A stretch of DNA of 64,000 bases from Clostridium sp. C8-1-8 (GCF_009928445.1 NZ_JAABNO010000016.1:1-64000); one strand, 5' to 3'. Shown: positions 9,212 to 18,591, counted from the first letter of the stretch. The notes: generated from the letters alone by a model not told the origin. Translations and numbers: made by a program.

Positions 9212-10018
9212 ATGTATAAGCTTGTAGCTATAGATATGGATGGTACTTTATTAAAAGACGATAAGACAATTACCTTGAAGAGCAAAGAGGCTTTAGCTAA
9301 AGCAAATAGCTTAGGGGTAAAGATAGTCCTAACTTCAGGAAGACCTATTCAAGGCATAAAGAATTACTTGGAGGAACTAAACCTTAGAGGAAAAGATGAT
9401 TACGTAATAAGCTTAAATGGAGCTTTGATATGTAGATGTGAAGACTACTCAGTGCTAAGCAGTAATGAAACCTTAAAGGGAAAAGATTTAAAATATATCT
9501 TCAGTAAAGTTAAAGATTTAAATGCCTACGTTCATGCTTTCAAAGAGAGAGAAGACTTAGTAAATATTGAAAGTAAGTTCTCTAAAAATGAAGAAAAGAG
9601 AATAAACCTTAAGGTAAGAGTGGTTGACTTTATGAAAGAGATTCAGGATGATGAGGAGATTCTTAAGGTAGTTTTAGAAGAAGAGAAGGAAGTACTGGAC
9701 AGAGTTCAGGCTCAGTTACCTAAAGAATTATTTGAAGAGTTTACTGTAATTAGAAGTCTTGATTTCATGTTAGAGTTTATGAAAAAAGGCTGTAATAAGG
9801 CTACTGGAATAGAGAAGTTGGTTCAGTACCTTGGCATTGATAGTTCTGAAGTAATTGCTATAGGTGATGCGGTAAATGATAAAGAGATGATAGGGTATGC
9901 TGGACTTGGAGTGGCTATGGGCAATGCAGAAGAAGATATTAAGAATTTAGCAGATTTTGTGACAAAGAGTAATGAGGAAGATGGAGTAGCTTATGTCATT
10001 GAAAAGTTTATAGGCTAA
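9212..10018 (+). CDS. Cof-type HAD-superfamily phosphatase
   Basis: A 268-aa Cof/YidA-like hydrolase, a class that dephosphorylates sugar phosphates, nucleotides or flavin precursors in the cytoplasm. HAD motifs are all present: DMDGTLLKDD at residues 8-17 with the nucleophile Asp8, TSGRPIQG (motif II), a motif III lysine near residue 195 and GDAVNDKEM (motif IV). The cap between residues about 80 and 185 is the C2 type. Start is ATG after a purine run AAGGGGGGG. It precedes the Gfo/Idh/MocA gene by 123 bases and may be co-transcribed. The substrate cannot be inferred. Confidence 0.88.
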   Translation: MYKLVAIDMDGTLLKDDKTITLKSKEALAKANSLGVKIVLTSGRPIQGIKNYLEELNLRGKDDYVISLNGALICRCEDYSVLSSNETLKGKDLKYIFSKVKDLNAYVHAFKEREDLVNIESKFSKNEEKRINLKVRVVDFMKEIQDDEEILKVVLEEEKEVLDRVQAQLPKELFEEFTVIRSLDFMLEFMKKGCNKATGIEKLVQYLGIDSSEVIAIGDAVNDKEMIGYAGLGVAMGNAEEDIKNLADFVTKSNEEDGVAYVIEKFIG

Positions 10019-10141
10019 GTTTAATTTAGATGTACAAAGGATATGAAAGTTATTTAAATAAATAGGAAGTGTAATCTTTGTTAGAAAGACAAATAGGTTT
10101 CTATTAAGGGTTACAACCTAATTATACAAGGAGGATTTATT

Positions 10142-11134
10142 ATGAAACTAGGTATTGTTGGATCAGGAGTTATAGTTAAAGATTTCTTATCAGCTGCTCA
10201 TGAAATAAATGATTTAGAACTAACAGCTATTTGTGGTAGAGAAAGCTCTAAGGATGGAATGAAAGAGCTAAAAGACAAATATGGCATTGGCAATATATTT
10301 TTAAACTATGAGGAATTTCTAGCATCAGATCTGGATGCTGTCTACATAGCATTGCCTAACAACCTGCACTTTTCTTATGCAAAAGAAGCCTTAGAAGCTA
10401 ATAAGAATGTAATAGTTGAGAAGCCTTTCACAACAACTTATAAGGAAGCACAGATATTAAGTGATATAGCAAGAGAAAAAAAGTTGTTTTTATTTGAAGC
10501 TATCACAACTCAGTACCTGCCTAATTACAAAAAAATAAAAGAATTGATTCCAAGCTTAGGAAATATAAAAATTGTTCAATGCAATTACTCACAGTATTCA
10601 AGTAGATATAACAGCTTCAAGGAAGGAAAGATATTGCCAGCCTTTGATCCTAAGTTCTCCGGTGGAGCACTTATGGATTTGAATATTTACAATGTACACT
10701 ATGTAGTTGGTTTATTTGGAAAGCCTATAAATGTTGAGTATTATCCAAATATAGATAAGGGGATAGATACCTCTGGAATACTAATGCTAGACTATGGAAA
10801 GTTTAAAGCTGTATGTGTAGGAGCAAAGGACTGTAAGGCACCTATAGCAAACAATATTCAAGGGGATGAAGGCTGTATTTATCAAGATTCTCCTGCTAAT
10901 ACTTGCTTGAAATTTGAACTTCTAATGAATGATGGAGCTAGTTCTACAGTAAATGAAAATAATTATAATCACCGCATGGTCAATGAATTCATCGAGTTTT
11001 CAGATATGATAAAAAGTAATGATCTAGAGGGCTGCTATAAGATGCTAGATCATAGTCTAATAGTGTGTGAAGTACAAAATACCGCTAGAAAGAAAGCTGG
11101 ACTAATATTCCCTTCAGATAAAGAGGTAGAATAA
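10142..11134 (+). CDS. Gfo/Idh/MocA-family NAD(P)-dependent oxidoreductase
   Basis: A 330-aa protein with an N-terminal Rossmann fold (GIVGSGVIVKDF at residues 4-15; AVYIALPNNLH near 73) and the family signature EKPF near residue 95, followed by the C-terminal alpha/beta substrate domain. Members oxidise or reduce sugars, inositols or dihydrodiols. The ATG follows an AAGGAGG site. It lies behind the HAD phosphatase, which suggests sugar or polyol metabolism, possibly under the nearby PRD regulator, but that link is inference. It ends at a bidirectional terminator. Confidence 0.86.
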   Translation: MKLGIVGSGVIVKDFLSAAHEINDLELTAICGRESSKDGMKELKDKYGIGNIFLNYEEFLASDLDAVYIALPNNLHFSYAKEALEANKNVIVEKPFTTTYKEAQILSDIAREKKLFLFEAITTQYLPNYKKIKELIPSLGNIKIVQCNYSQYSSRYNSFKEGKILPAFDPKFSGGALMDLNIYNVHYVVGLFGKPINVEYYPNIDKGIDTSGILMLDYGKFKAVCVGAKDCKAPIANNIQGDEGCIYQDSPANTCLKFELLMNDGASSTVNENNYNHRMVNEFIEFSDMIKSNDLEGCYKMLDHSLIVCEVQNTARKKAGLIFPSDKEVE

Positions 11135-11203
11135 GCATATAGCTATTTAATAACTGTTTAGCTGTATACATAAAAATATCACTGAAGTGAGTTGATTTGA
11201 TGA

Positions 11204-11235
11204 GTATCTAGTAGTAGGGACCTATTACTAGATAC
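11204..11235. terminator. Bidirectional terminator between convergent genes
   Basis: A 14-bp stem with one G-T pair (GTATCTAGTAGTAG / CTATTACTAGATAC) lies between the oxidoreductase (+) and the zincin (-). A-rich and T-rich flanks allow use from both sides. It overlaps the last bases of the zincin gene. Confidence 0.7.
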
Positions 11236-12040
11236 ATTTATTTATAATAAAATCAAATAGGAAATCAGGTCCTTTTTCAAATAAACTTCTAAATGAAGTT
11301 ATATCTTTATTAGTATCATTGTAGTAGTCTATTATTGCAAATAGCCCTGAAATAGCTCCGAACTTGTCCCAAAACAATCCACTCTTAGCCCGTTCTATTA
11401 TACTTTCTTTATAAGCATCATTGTTAGTGTTGAGTTCAGAAATTAATGTAGCGTATGAGTTTTTTCTATGGAGAATCATATCAGAGCTATACCAGTTAAG
11501 TGTCAACACACCTTCTTTGAAGGCTAGAAAGTGAGCAATTCCCTCATCAAATATTACATGTTTTAGTATATCTATTGTAGAGGCATCCTTACATGGAACT
11601 GGATAGATTTCATTAGTTATAATATGAGATATCTCGTGAGTTAAGAAACTTATTACTATTTCAGATAACTTATTAATGTCATCAGTGTATCCACTAATTC
11701 TATTTAAATCTAATATTATTACATTACCGCCTAAGGGAGATTTTCTTACCATAGCATCGAAAGGATAAGGGGAACCTACAATTAAGTATATATGAGTAGA
11801 TTGTGGTATGCATGCATCTTGAAAAAATTCTTTCCATAATAAGTGGTTCAGAGGTTTGAAGTTTTTTATTTTTTCTAAGACAGTATCATATACATACCTT
11901 AATTTATCTATATTTGTATTTCCTAAGTCATCCATTAGGTACTTACCTTCTACAATAGAAGTAAATATCCAATGATCTTTTATAGAGTTCAAGGACTTTT
12001 CTTTTAGATAGACATCTATTATTTTTGTATCAATTATCAT
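11228..12040 (-). CDS. HExxH zincin-like putative metallopeptidase
   Basis: A 270-aa protein with HEISH (about residue 139) and, about 37 residues later, FDEGIAHF, giving the HExxH...EGxA layout of a gluzincin-like active site. There is no signal peptide or membrane segment, so it is probably cytoplasmic. The ATG follows AGGAGG. The protein is intact, unlike its structural counterpart at 5730-6716, with which it shares layout but little obvious sequence. It is related to the DUF2268/DUF5700 kind of zincin; the exact family is uncertain and no substrate is known. It is transcribed alone. Confidence 0.65.
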   Translation of the reverse strand: MIIDTKIIDVYLKEKSLNSIKDHWIFTSIVEGKYLMDDLGNTNIDKLRYVYDTVLEKIKNFKPLNHLLWKEFFQDACIPQSTHIYLIVGSPYPFDAMVRKSPLGGNVIILDLNRISGYTDDINKLSEIVISFLTHEISHIITNEIYPVPCKDASTIDILKHVIFDEGIAHFLAFKEGVLTLNWYSSDMILHRKNSYATLISELNTNNDAYKESIIERAKSGLFWDKFGAISGLFAIIDYYNDTNKDITSFRSLFEKGPDFLFDFIINKCI

Positions 12041-12483
12041 GTATATCCTCCTATTTAATTACATGAATGCACTTATTTGTTTATTATATAAATACAATTA
12101 TAACAGTATAAAATTACAATTAAAATCTATGAATCTAAATAACATTAATTTATAAGAGTGGTTTTAAGTATTAAGAATAAACTGGAATCAATGGCAGTAA
12201 TACATCCTTTCATTTTGGCCATCATTATATTAGTATAAGGGTGAGCATCATACTACTACATCCCCCTAAATAGATAAATATGCTTAGTTATAATCTTCTG
12301 CTATTATGATTTGTAATCGATGGCAGTTCGTAATAGCAGAGATTTTCCTAGGTGTAGTAACCAAAACTGTATCACTTATATATTGAAGCTATTTTTGAAG
12401 CAAGTTATATCAACTATATAAGACTTTGAAAAATAGCAATAAGTACAAACTGATACACTATAAAATGGAGAAAAGGAGTACTT
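12041..12483. other. Intergenic region with one strong stem-loop
   Basis: No gene is seen. A perfect 10-bp stem TCTGCTATTA / TAATAGCAGA (12297-12340) with a 24-base loop is followed by GATTTTCC. It could be a terminator relic or a leader structure for the NlpC/P60 gene, but it lies about 140 bases upstream of that start. Confidence 0.4.
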
Positions 12484-13362
12484 ATGATGAAAATGCCGAA
12501 AAAGTTAATGATGTTTGCAGTATCCTTTAGTACTGTGTTATGCATTACAAGTACCATTAGCTTTAAGACAGCTTTCGCAGCTACCTTACCAGAAAAGGTT
12601 TTAATAATAAATGAGAGGACAGGCCTTCAGCTTCATATGGATGCTAATAATAACATAGGTTCTTGGAATGATCCAAAGAATACAGCAAATCAGTGGATTC
12701 TAAGACCTATAGGTAATTATTATAATATAATAAATGTTAAGTCAAACTTACAGCTTCATTTAGATTCAAGCAACAATTTTAGAGCATATAATGATGAACA
12801 AAATACATCAAACATGTGGGATATAGTCAGTGTAGGTAACGATTATTATGTTATAAAAAATGTTAGGACAGGTCTTCAACTTCATCTTACTAGTACAAAT
12901 AAGATAGGGGCTTATAATGATGATCAAAATAAGTCTAACCACTGGAAGCTAGAAGATAATCTTGATGCAGAGGTAAAGGTTCATGACATTGATACTCCAG
13001 CTGTTCAGCAAAAACAAGAAGATAATAGAGGGCAAAATGTTATTGATTATGCAAAGAAGTTTTTAGGAACTCCTTATGCATATGGAGGTACAACCCCTAG
13101 AGGTTTTGATTGCTCTGGGTTTACTCAATACGTATACAATAATTTCGGACAAACTATAGGAAGAACAACTTATAATCAAGTAAATTCTGGACAATCGGTT
13201 TCTAGAGATAGCCTAAAACCAGGGGATTTAGTTTTCACTGATCCTGGACATGTTGGGATGTATGTAGGAGATAATCAAATGATACATGCACCGTATCCTG
13301 GAGCTAAGATTAGAATAGAAGGTATATGGAAGTTCTATGCTGGAAGAAGAATTATGAATTAG
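12484..13362 (+). CDS. Secreted NlpC/P60 peptidoglycan hydrolase with ricin-type lectin repeats
   Basis: A 292-aa exported protein. Residues 1-33 form a signal peptide (KK, hydrophobic core, AFAA). Residues 38-157 contain three similar units (GLQLHMDANN, NLQLHLDSSN, GLQLHLTSTN, each followed by YND/WND and a Trp), a beta-trefoil ricin B-like lectin region. Residues 183-292 form the NlpC/P60 domain with catalytic Cys210 in GFDCSGF, His256 in DPGHVGMY and a further polar His268. It probably cleaves D-Glu-diamino acid links in peptidoglycan. AAAGGAG precedes the ATG. It may act in autolysis or spore wall turnover. It is monocistronic. Confidence 0.88.
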   Translation: MMKMPKKLMMFAVSFSTVLCITSTISFKTAFAATLPEKVLIINERTGLQLHMDANNNIGSWNDPKNTANQWILRPIGNYYNIINVKSNLQLHLDSSNNFRAYNDEQNTSNMWDIVSVGNDYYVIKNVRTGLQLHLTSTNKIGAYNDDQNKSNHWKLEDNLDAEVKVHDIDTPAVQQKQEDNRGQNVIDYAKKFLGTPYAYGGTTPRGFDCSGFTQYVYNNFGQTIGRTTYNQVNSGQSVSRDSLKPGDLVFTDPGHVGMYVGDNQMIHAPYPGAKIRIEGIWKFYAGRRIMN

Positions 13363-13455
13363 TTTAAGCTGCAAGTTTTCTATCAATAGTCAGGTAACCT
13401 ATTTCTCTTCAGTAAATATAATAAAGAGACACTTAATTTACTGGAGGAAGAAAAA

Positions 13456-14079
13456 ATGCACTTGTTATCAGCTGTTCTATTTGCTTTCTCATCCAATATA
13501 GACAACCTTACCGTTGGGATAGCATATGGAATAAAGAAAACTAAAATTCAATTAAGCAGCAATATACTTATAGCTATAATTACATCCATAGGAACCTTTC
13601 TATCCATGACCATAGGTAGATTAATAACTAGTATAATATCAGTAAGAGTTGCCAACTCCTTAGGAAGTATAATACTCATAGCTATAGGTTTATGGTTCAT
13701 TTTTGAATTTATAAGAAATGAAAGAAAAGATTATAATAAGTCACTAAATACGGAAAGTTCTGAGGTATTAGGATATAAAAAGATAATGGAATCACCTGAA
13801 ATTGCAGATGTAGACCATTCAGGTTATATAGATATTAAAGAGGCTGTATCACTGGCGCTTGCACTAACTATTAACAATCTTGGTACTGGGGTTGCAGCTA
13901 GTATAACTGGTATTAATATACCTATTACCGTAGCAGCAACCTTTATATTTAGTATATTTACTCTAGAAGCTGGAAGCATAATAGGCAATACTGCCTTCTC
14001 TAAAATCTTTGGCAAATATGCAAATTTTGTTTCTGGTGTTATTATAGTTATTCTTGGAGTATATGAGATGTTTGTATAA
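13456..14079 (+). CDS. ytaF: Sporulation membrane protein YtaF
   Basis: A 207-aa integral membrane protein of the YtaF/MntP-like (DUF204) type. Six hydrophobic helices form two three-helix halves, with SSNIDNLTVGIAYGI in the first and LALTINNLGTGVAASI in the second, the paired polar residues typical of this fold. The cytoplasmic loop has VDHSGYIDIKEA (about residues 117-128), an EF-hand-like acidic segment known in YtaF proteins. YtaF is sporulation-associated; transport of Mn2+ or another cation is inferred from the MntP relationship. Start ATG after CTGGAGGAAG. It has no operon partner and ends near a bidirectional terminator. Confidence 0.85.
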   Translation: MHLLSAVLFAFSSNIDNLTVGIAYGIKKTKIQLSSNILIAIITSIGTFLSMTIGRLITSIISVRVANSLGSIILIAIGLWFIFEFIRNERKDYNKSLNTESSEVLGYKKIMESPEIADVDHSGYIDIKEAVSLALALTINNLGTGVAASITGINIPITVAATFIFSIFTLEAGSIIGNTAFSKIFGKYANFVSGVIIVILGVYEMFV

Positions 14080-14104
14080 GATATGGTAATTTCATAGGGA
14101 CTAA

Positions 14105-14208
14105 ACTATAGGGTTCTACTACGAAAACTTAAGTTATGCCTGTTCAAAAATCATTTGCCTATGAACTTTAGGCGTGCATAACCTAATGCTGAAGTTTGAA
14201 CACTATAC
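14105..14208. repeat. Palindromic repeat R1, copy c
   Basis: Nearly identical to copy e (37682-37793): both contain ACGAAAACTTAAGTTATGC, TGTTCAAAAATCAT and CCTATGAACTTTAGGC. The ends fold back on each other. It lies between ytaF and the convergent SDR gene. Confidence 0.7.
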
Positions 14209-14306
14209 TTGTAACGAGATAAGTGGTTTTTTAAGCATTCTAGTTAAAGTATCCTATTATTGAATACTTAATTTCAGCAGGGTACATTAATAGAGCCTAA
14301 ATAAAA

Positions 14307-14349
14307 GCCATGTATAATAAGGAATAGAACTTTCCCTATTATGCATGGC
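14307..14349. terminator. Bidirectional terminator between ytaF and the SDR gene
   Basis: GCCATGTATAATAAGG pairs with CCCTATTATGCATGGC around a short loop. CTCATTTTT follows on the + side and TTTTATTT on the - side. Confidence 0.7.
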
Positions 14350-14419
14350 TCTCATTTTTACTTAATTGTTTTAATAAGTGTTAAAAAGTGTAATCAAGCA
14401 GTAAGTAATATTTTATAGT

Positions 14420-15319
14420 TTATGACCCTACAAATTGTCCGCCATCTACATGAACTATTTGACCGGTGGTATAAGTGGAGTCCTCAGAAGCTAGGTATAC
14501 ATAAGTTGGGCCGAGCTCCACAGGCTGACCGGCTCGTTTCATAGGTGTATCTAAGCCAAAGCTGGTTATATGATCAGCTGACCAGCTAGAAGGTTGAAGT
14601 GGAGTCCAGAAGGGGCCTGGAGCAACTCCATTTACCCTTATTCCTTTATCTACAAGTGACAGAGCTAAGGAACGTGTAAAGCTTGCTATAGCACCTTTTG
14701 TACTTGAGTAGTCTATAAGTTCCTTGTTGCCTGCATAAGCGGTTACAGAAGTAGTATTTATTATTGTGCTGCCGCTACTTAGGTGAGGTAATACTGCTTT
14801 GGTTAAGTAAAACATGGAGTATATATTGGTCCTAAAGGTATCGTCAAGTTGCTGAGCACTAATATCTAATATACTTTGTTGTGGAAACTGGACTCCAGCA
14901 TTGTTAACAAGTATGTCTATATGTCCTAATTTATCTAGTGTTATATTAACTATATCTCTTGAAAAAGCTTCCTCTCTTAAGTCACCAGGAATTAAGATAC
15001 ATCTTCTTCCTTTAGATTCTATAATTGTTTTTATCTCATTTGCATCTTCATGCTCATTGAAATACACTATGGCAATGTCAGCGCCTTCTTTGGCAAAGGC
15101 TAGAGCAACGGCTCTTCCTATACCACTATCACCACCTGTTATTATTGCAACCTTATCCTTAAGCTTGCAGCTACCTACATAATCAGGATTATCAAATATA
15201 GGTCTAGGATGCATAAGGTATTCTAAACCAGGCTGAACTGGCTGATGTTGTGGTGGAAAAGTTATTGGGACTTGCTTGCACTGAACTTTTTGTCCCATGT
15301 ACGGATAATAAAGAATCAA
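14420..15319 (-). CDS. SDR-family NAD(P)-dependent oxidoreductase (YhdF/YhxC-like)
   Basis: A 299-aa short-chain dehydrogenase. An N-terminal extension rich in Pro and Gln (residues 1-45) is typical of the general-stress SDRs YhdF/YhxC. The Rossmann motif is TGGDSGIG, followed by NNAG and the catalytic Ser with YSSTKG (YxxxK). The C-terminus carries VNGVAPGPFWTPLQP and VHVDGGQF. It is soluble, probably reducing an aldehyde or ketone; the substrate is unknown. The TTG start follows GGAGGTAGAATT at good spacing. Transcribed alone, downstream of the ATPase gene on the same strand. Confidence 0.85.
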   Translation of the reverse strand: MILYYPYMGQKVQCKQVPITFPPQHQPVQPGLEYLMHPRPIFDNPDYVGSCKLKDKVAIITGGDSGIGRAVALAFAKEGADIAIVYFNEHEDANEIKTIIESKGRRCILIPGDLREEAFSRDIVNITLDKLGHIDILVNNAGVQFPQQSILDISAQQLDDTFRTNIYSMFYLTKAVLPHLSSGSTIINTTSVTAYAGNKELIDYSSTKGAIASFTRSLALSLVDKGIRVNGVAPGPFWTPLQPSSWSADHITSFGLDTPMKRAGQPVELGPTYVYLASEDSTYTTGQIVHVDGGQFVGS

Positions 15320-15385
15320 AATTCTACCTCCAAAAAAAACGTGCTTACAATATCATATGTAAGACACGTCAAAATGGAATAAAAC

Positions 15386-18160
15386 TTATGATTTTTTGAT
15401 AATCCTTCTTGATAGATGGAGTATTTCAGAAAATACTATTACTGAGAAAGTATATCCTATTATCTTTAGCCACATAACTATTGATAGAGGAGAGGTCTTA
15501 AATAGTTCTCCACCAAATTGAGTAATTAATATTTGTAGTATAAAAGTCCCACTCATCATTATTAACATAGGTTTATTATTAAGCAAGTTAGTGAATATGC
15601 TTTCATTTCCTAGTTCTCTTGAGTTAAAGGAGTTGAATAGTTGGAACATTACAAAGGTAGTAAAGATTATACTAGATTGCTCACTTACAGTGCCCCCAAG
15701 TACTTTCTTATCTATAAGCAATGTAAGCATAAAGACTATATAGAGTCCATTGGTAAGTATGGTGGTCATCATATTTTTAGTTATTATGCTAGCATCTCTT
15801 TTTACCGGTTCCTTATCCATTAGATGTTTCCTTAAGGCTTCAAGCCCTAAAGAAAGTGCTGGAGGACCATCCATTATCAGGTTAACCCATAAAAGCTGTA
15901 TAGTAGTAAAGGGTAGTGGCAGTTCTAATATTTCGCAGATGATTACTATAAGTACTGCTACTAGATTTACAGTTAACTGAAATTGAATGAACCTTTGGAA
16001 GTTTTCGTAGATACCGCGTCCCCATTCAATGGCTTTGACTATGGTTGAGAAGGAATCATCTAAAAGTACTATATCACTAGCTTCTTTGGATACTTCAGTG
16101 CCTGTAATTCCCATAGCTATTCCTACGTCAGCATTTTTTAAAGCTGGGGCGTCATTTATTCCATCCCCTGTAACAGCAACAACTCCTCCAACTTTCTTTA
16201 TGAGGTTTACTATTCTCATTTTTGTGATAGGTTTACTTCTAGCAATTACCACTATCTTATCTAATATGTTAATAAGCTCATCATCTGACATTTCATCAAT
16301 ATCCTGAGCGTCTATAATTATGCTATCTTCCTTTACCACATCTAACTGCTTAGCAATAGAAGTAGCAGTTACTATATTATCTCCAGTAAGTATCTTTAAG
16401 CTTATTCCTGATTTCTTACATTTCTCAACGGCTTCAAACACATCTTCTCTTAATGGGTCAGCTATGGATACAAAGCCGTCAAAAATCATAGCATGCTCTA
16501 GCTTATCCTGAACAGAAGACCAGTCCTCATGATTATTTAAGTATGTTCTATGGGAAAAGGCTAATATTCTTTTAGCTTCTTTTTGTAATTTAGTTATTTC
16601 ATCGGTTATTTTTTCTCTTAGTTCTTCAGTTAAGATTTCTACCTTATCGTTTATGATGATTTTATTACATAAAGAAATAATCTTTTCAGGACTTCCTTTT
16701 GAGTATACATTATAATTATTATCTTCTAGTGTTACTGTAGTCATAGATTTCTTTTCAGAACTAAAAGGGTACTGAAAAACTATGCTGGAGGCATTACGTA
16801 TATCGGTATAACTTATATATTCGCTTTCCTCTGAATTATATTCTGAACACTTGCCTTGGCATACAGAGCTATGAAGCTTGTAGTGAGGGCAGCGTTTTGG
16901 ATTCACAGAACAAACAGTGTCGGTAAATGCCTTTAAAAGAGAGCATTCTGTTGGGTTACCTATGAACTTTACTTGTCCATCTTTTATGTTGATGTCAGCA
17001 GTACTATTTACAGTAAAGTTTTCTATCATAAATCTGCTCTTAAGTTCCGCAGGTGATATTAGATTACCATTATTCCAAACGTCTATAACAGACATCTGAT
17101 TTTTTGTAAGTGTACCAGTTTTGTCTGAGCAAATAACATTTATGCAGCCAACAGTTTCACAAGCTACTAGTTTTTTTACTAGGGCATTGGTTCTAGCCAT
17201 CTTAATGATATTTAAAGCTAAGGTCATGGCAACTATTGTTGGAAGACCTTCAGGTACAGCTGCAACAATCAGTGCTACGCTTGTCATAAATGCATTTTGA
17301 ACTGTATCGAAAGAGATATTGTTATGGATATATATTTTAAAAATCTCATAGAAAAATATTAGTGCAGATACTGCAACTCCTATTACTGATATAGACTTAG
17401 CTAGTTTATCAAGTTTTTCTTGAAGCGGGGTAGACTTGGACATTGTCTTTTTTAACTCTGAAGCTATACTTCCCATCTCAGTACTATCTCCAACTGCAGT
17501 AACAATTGCAGTAGCTTGTCCATAGTTTACAAAGGTACCAGCAAAGATCATATTACTTCGTTCTGAAAGCGGTACTTTTGAGTTAGAGGATATTTCATCA
17601 TAATCCTTACTAACAGCTATGCTTTCACCTGTGAGCATCGATTCATCAACTTTTAATTGAAGACAATCTATTATTCTAGCATCGGCAGGTATCTTGTCTC
17701 CAGTTTCTACTTTTATAATATCTCCAACAACTATATCTCTTTTATTTATGTATTGAATAATACCATTTCTTAATACTTTAACTTTTATATCTTCATTGAT
17801 ATTGTTAAGAGCTTCGAAGGCTTTTTCAGATCTACCTTCCATGATAATTTGTATGCTTACAGAAAGGGTTATGGCAACTAATATACCTATGCTTTCAGTA
17901 AACTCTGCATGTAAGCCTTGAAGGTGCTTATAGACATTCATACCTATAGTTATAATAGCTGCTATCATAAGTATAAATATCATAGGCTCTGATAGTGCTT
18001 CCAGTATCTTTTTTAAAAGAGATACCTTTTCAGTAGGTGAAAATTGATTTTTACCGTACTTTTCTTCACTTTTAATTACTTGCTTGTCAGTAAGACCCTG
18101 ATCGCTTTTCAAATCAAAGTGATCAAGGATTTCTTCTACTGGTTCTTGAAAAAACTCCAT
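15386..18160 (-). CDS. P-type cation-transporting ATPase (P2A, Ca2+/Mn2+ type)
   Basis: A 924-aa P2A-type ATPase like SERCA/PMR1. Actuator TGES is at 177-180, VPEGLPT of helix M4 at 302-308, the phosphorylated Asp346 in DKTGT, the hinge GDGINDAP at 665-672, and M6 reads WVNLIMDGPPAL. About ten membrane helices are seen. The nucleotide-binding domain carries an unusual cysteine cluster (Cys417, 424, 434 and 438, with His426 and His430). It exports a divalent cation from the cytoplasm. A yybP-ykoY riboswitch in the leader favours Mn2+ as substrate or co-substrate. AAGGAGAGG precedes the ATG. Monocistronic. Confidence 0.9.
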   Translation of the reverse strand: MEFFQEPVEEILDHFDLKSDQGLTDKQVIKSEEKYGKNQFSPTEKVSLLKKILEALSEPMIFILMIAAIITIGMNVYKHLQGLHAEFTESIGILVAITLSVSIQIIMEGRSEKAFEALNNINEDIKVKVLRNGIIQYINKRDIVVGDIIKVETGDKIPADARIIDCLQLKVDESMLTGESIAVSKDYDEISSNSKVPLSERSNMIFAGTFVNYGQATAIVTAVGDSTEMGSIASELKKTMSKSTPLQEKLDKLAKSISVIGVAVSALIFFYEIFKIYIHNNISFDTVQNAFMTSVALIVAAVPEGLPTIVAMTLALNIIKMARTNALVKKLVACETVGCINVICSDKTGTLTKNQMSVIDVWNNGNLISPAELKSRFMIENFTVNSTADINIKDGQVKFIGNPTECSLLKAFTDTVCSVNPKRCPHYKLHSSVCQGKCSEYNSEESEYISYTDIRNASSIVFQYPFSSEKKSMTTVTLEDNNYNVYSKGSPEKIISLCNKIIINDKVEILTEELREKITDEITKLQKEAKRILAFSHRTYLNNHEDWSSVQDKLEHAMIFDGFVSIADPLREDVFEAVEKCKKSGISLKILTGDNIVTATSIAKQLDVVKEDSIIIDAQDIDEMSDDELINILDKIVVIARSKPITKMRIVNLIKKVGGVVAVTGDGINDAPALKNADVGIAMGITGTEVSKEASDIVLLDDSFSTIVKAIEWGRGIYENFQRFIQFQLTVNLVAVLIVIICEILELPLPFTTIQLLWVNLIMDGPPALSLGLEALRKHLMDKEPVKRDASIITKNMMTTILTNGLYIVFMLTLLIDKKVLGGTVSEQSSIIFTTFVMFQLFNSFNSRELGNESIFTNLLNNKPMLIMMSGTFILQILITQFGGELFKTSPLSIVMWLKIIGYTFSVIVFSEILHLSRRIIKKS

Positions 18161-18326
18161 TTCATCCTCTCCTTAATGACTATTTGTGGTATTGTATTTA
18201 TGAAAGCTGGGACTTTAATAAATACAGTAAATGTAGATTAGGCAAACAAAAAATATATGATTAAGCTTATTATTTAAATAGGAAACTTACCGCTATATTA
18301 AATAATAGCACTTAACATAGACAAAA

Positions 18327-18384
18327 TAAAAAAGACTCATAATACAATAATCCATCTAAAAAAGATGGTCTCGTATTAAAAGTC
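18327..18384 (-). terminator. Riboswitch expression-platform terminator
   Basis: On the minus strand GACTTTTAATAC pairs with GTATTATGAGTC, with an inner CCATCT/AGATGG stem, followed by six U. Its 5' arm overlaps the 3' end of the aptamer (GTGAGACTTTT), so aptamer closure and termination compete. Confidence 0.8.
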
Positions 18385-18472
18385 TCACAGTGACAAACGT
18401 CATGATAAAGCCAGGTTAATCAAACCATTATGTTGACTTTATCTCCCTTACGGGTAGTTACTCCCTTTTAAA
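18377..18472 (-). promoter_or_regulatory. yybP-ykoY (Mn2+-sensing) riboswitch
   Basis: On the minus strand the conserved elements occur in order: AAAGGGAGTA, GTCAACAT, AACCTGGCTTTATC and GTGAGACTTTT. These match the yybP-ykoY family, known to bind Mn2+ and to switch on exporters such as P-type ATPases. Because the 3' strand of P1 is the 5' arm of the following terminator, Mn2+ binding is expected to prevent termination and turn the ATPase gene on. Confidence 0.88.
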
Positions 18473-18562
18473 GATATTAACTTTTAAAAATATAGCTTTA
18501 TTTGTGAAAAATAAATTGTAATAAAGCTAAGAATTTGGCGGCATTTTATAACCACTTATATT

Positions 18563-18591
18563 ATTATATTTAATTAATTTCTAACTGTCAA
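18563..18591 (-). promoter_or_regulatory. Sigma-A promoter of the riboswitch-controlled ATPase gene
   Basis: Perfect TTGACA (18586-18591) and TATAAT (18563-18568) on the minus strand with a 17-base spacer. It predicts a leader of roughly 395 bases containing the riboswitch. Confidence 0.85.
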
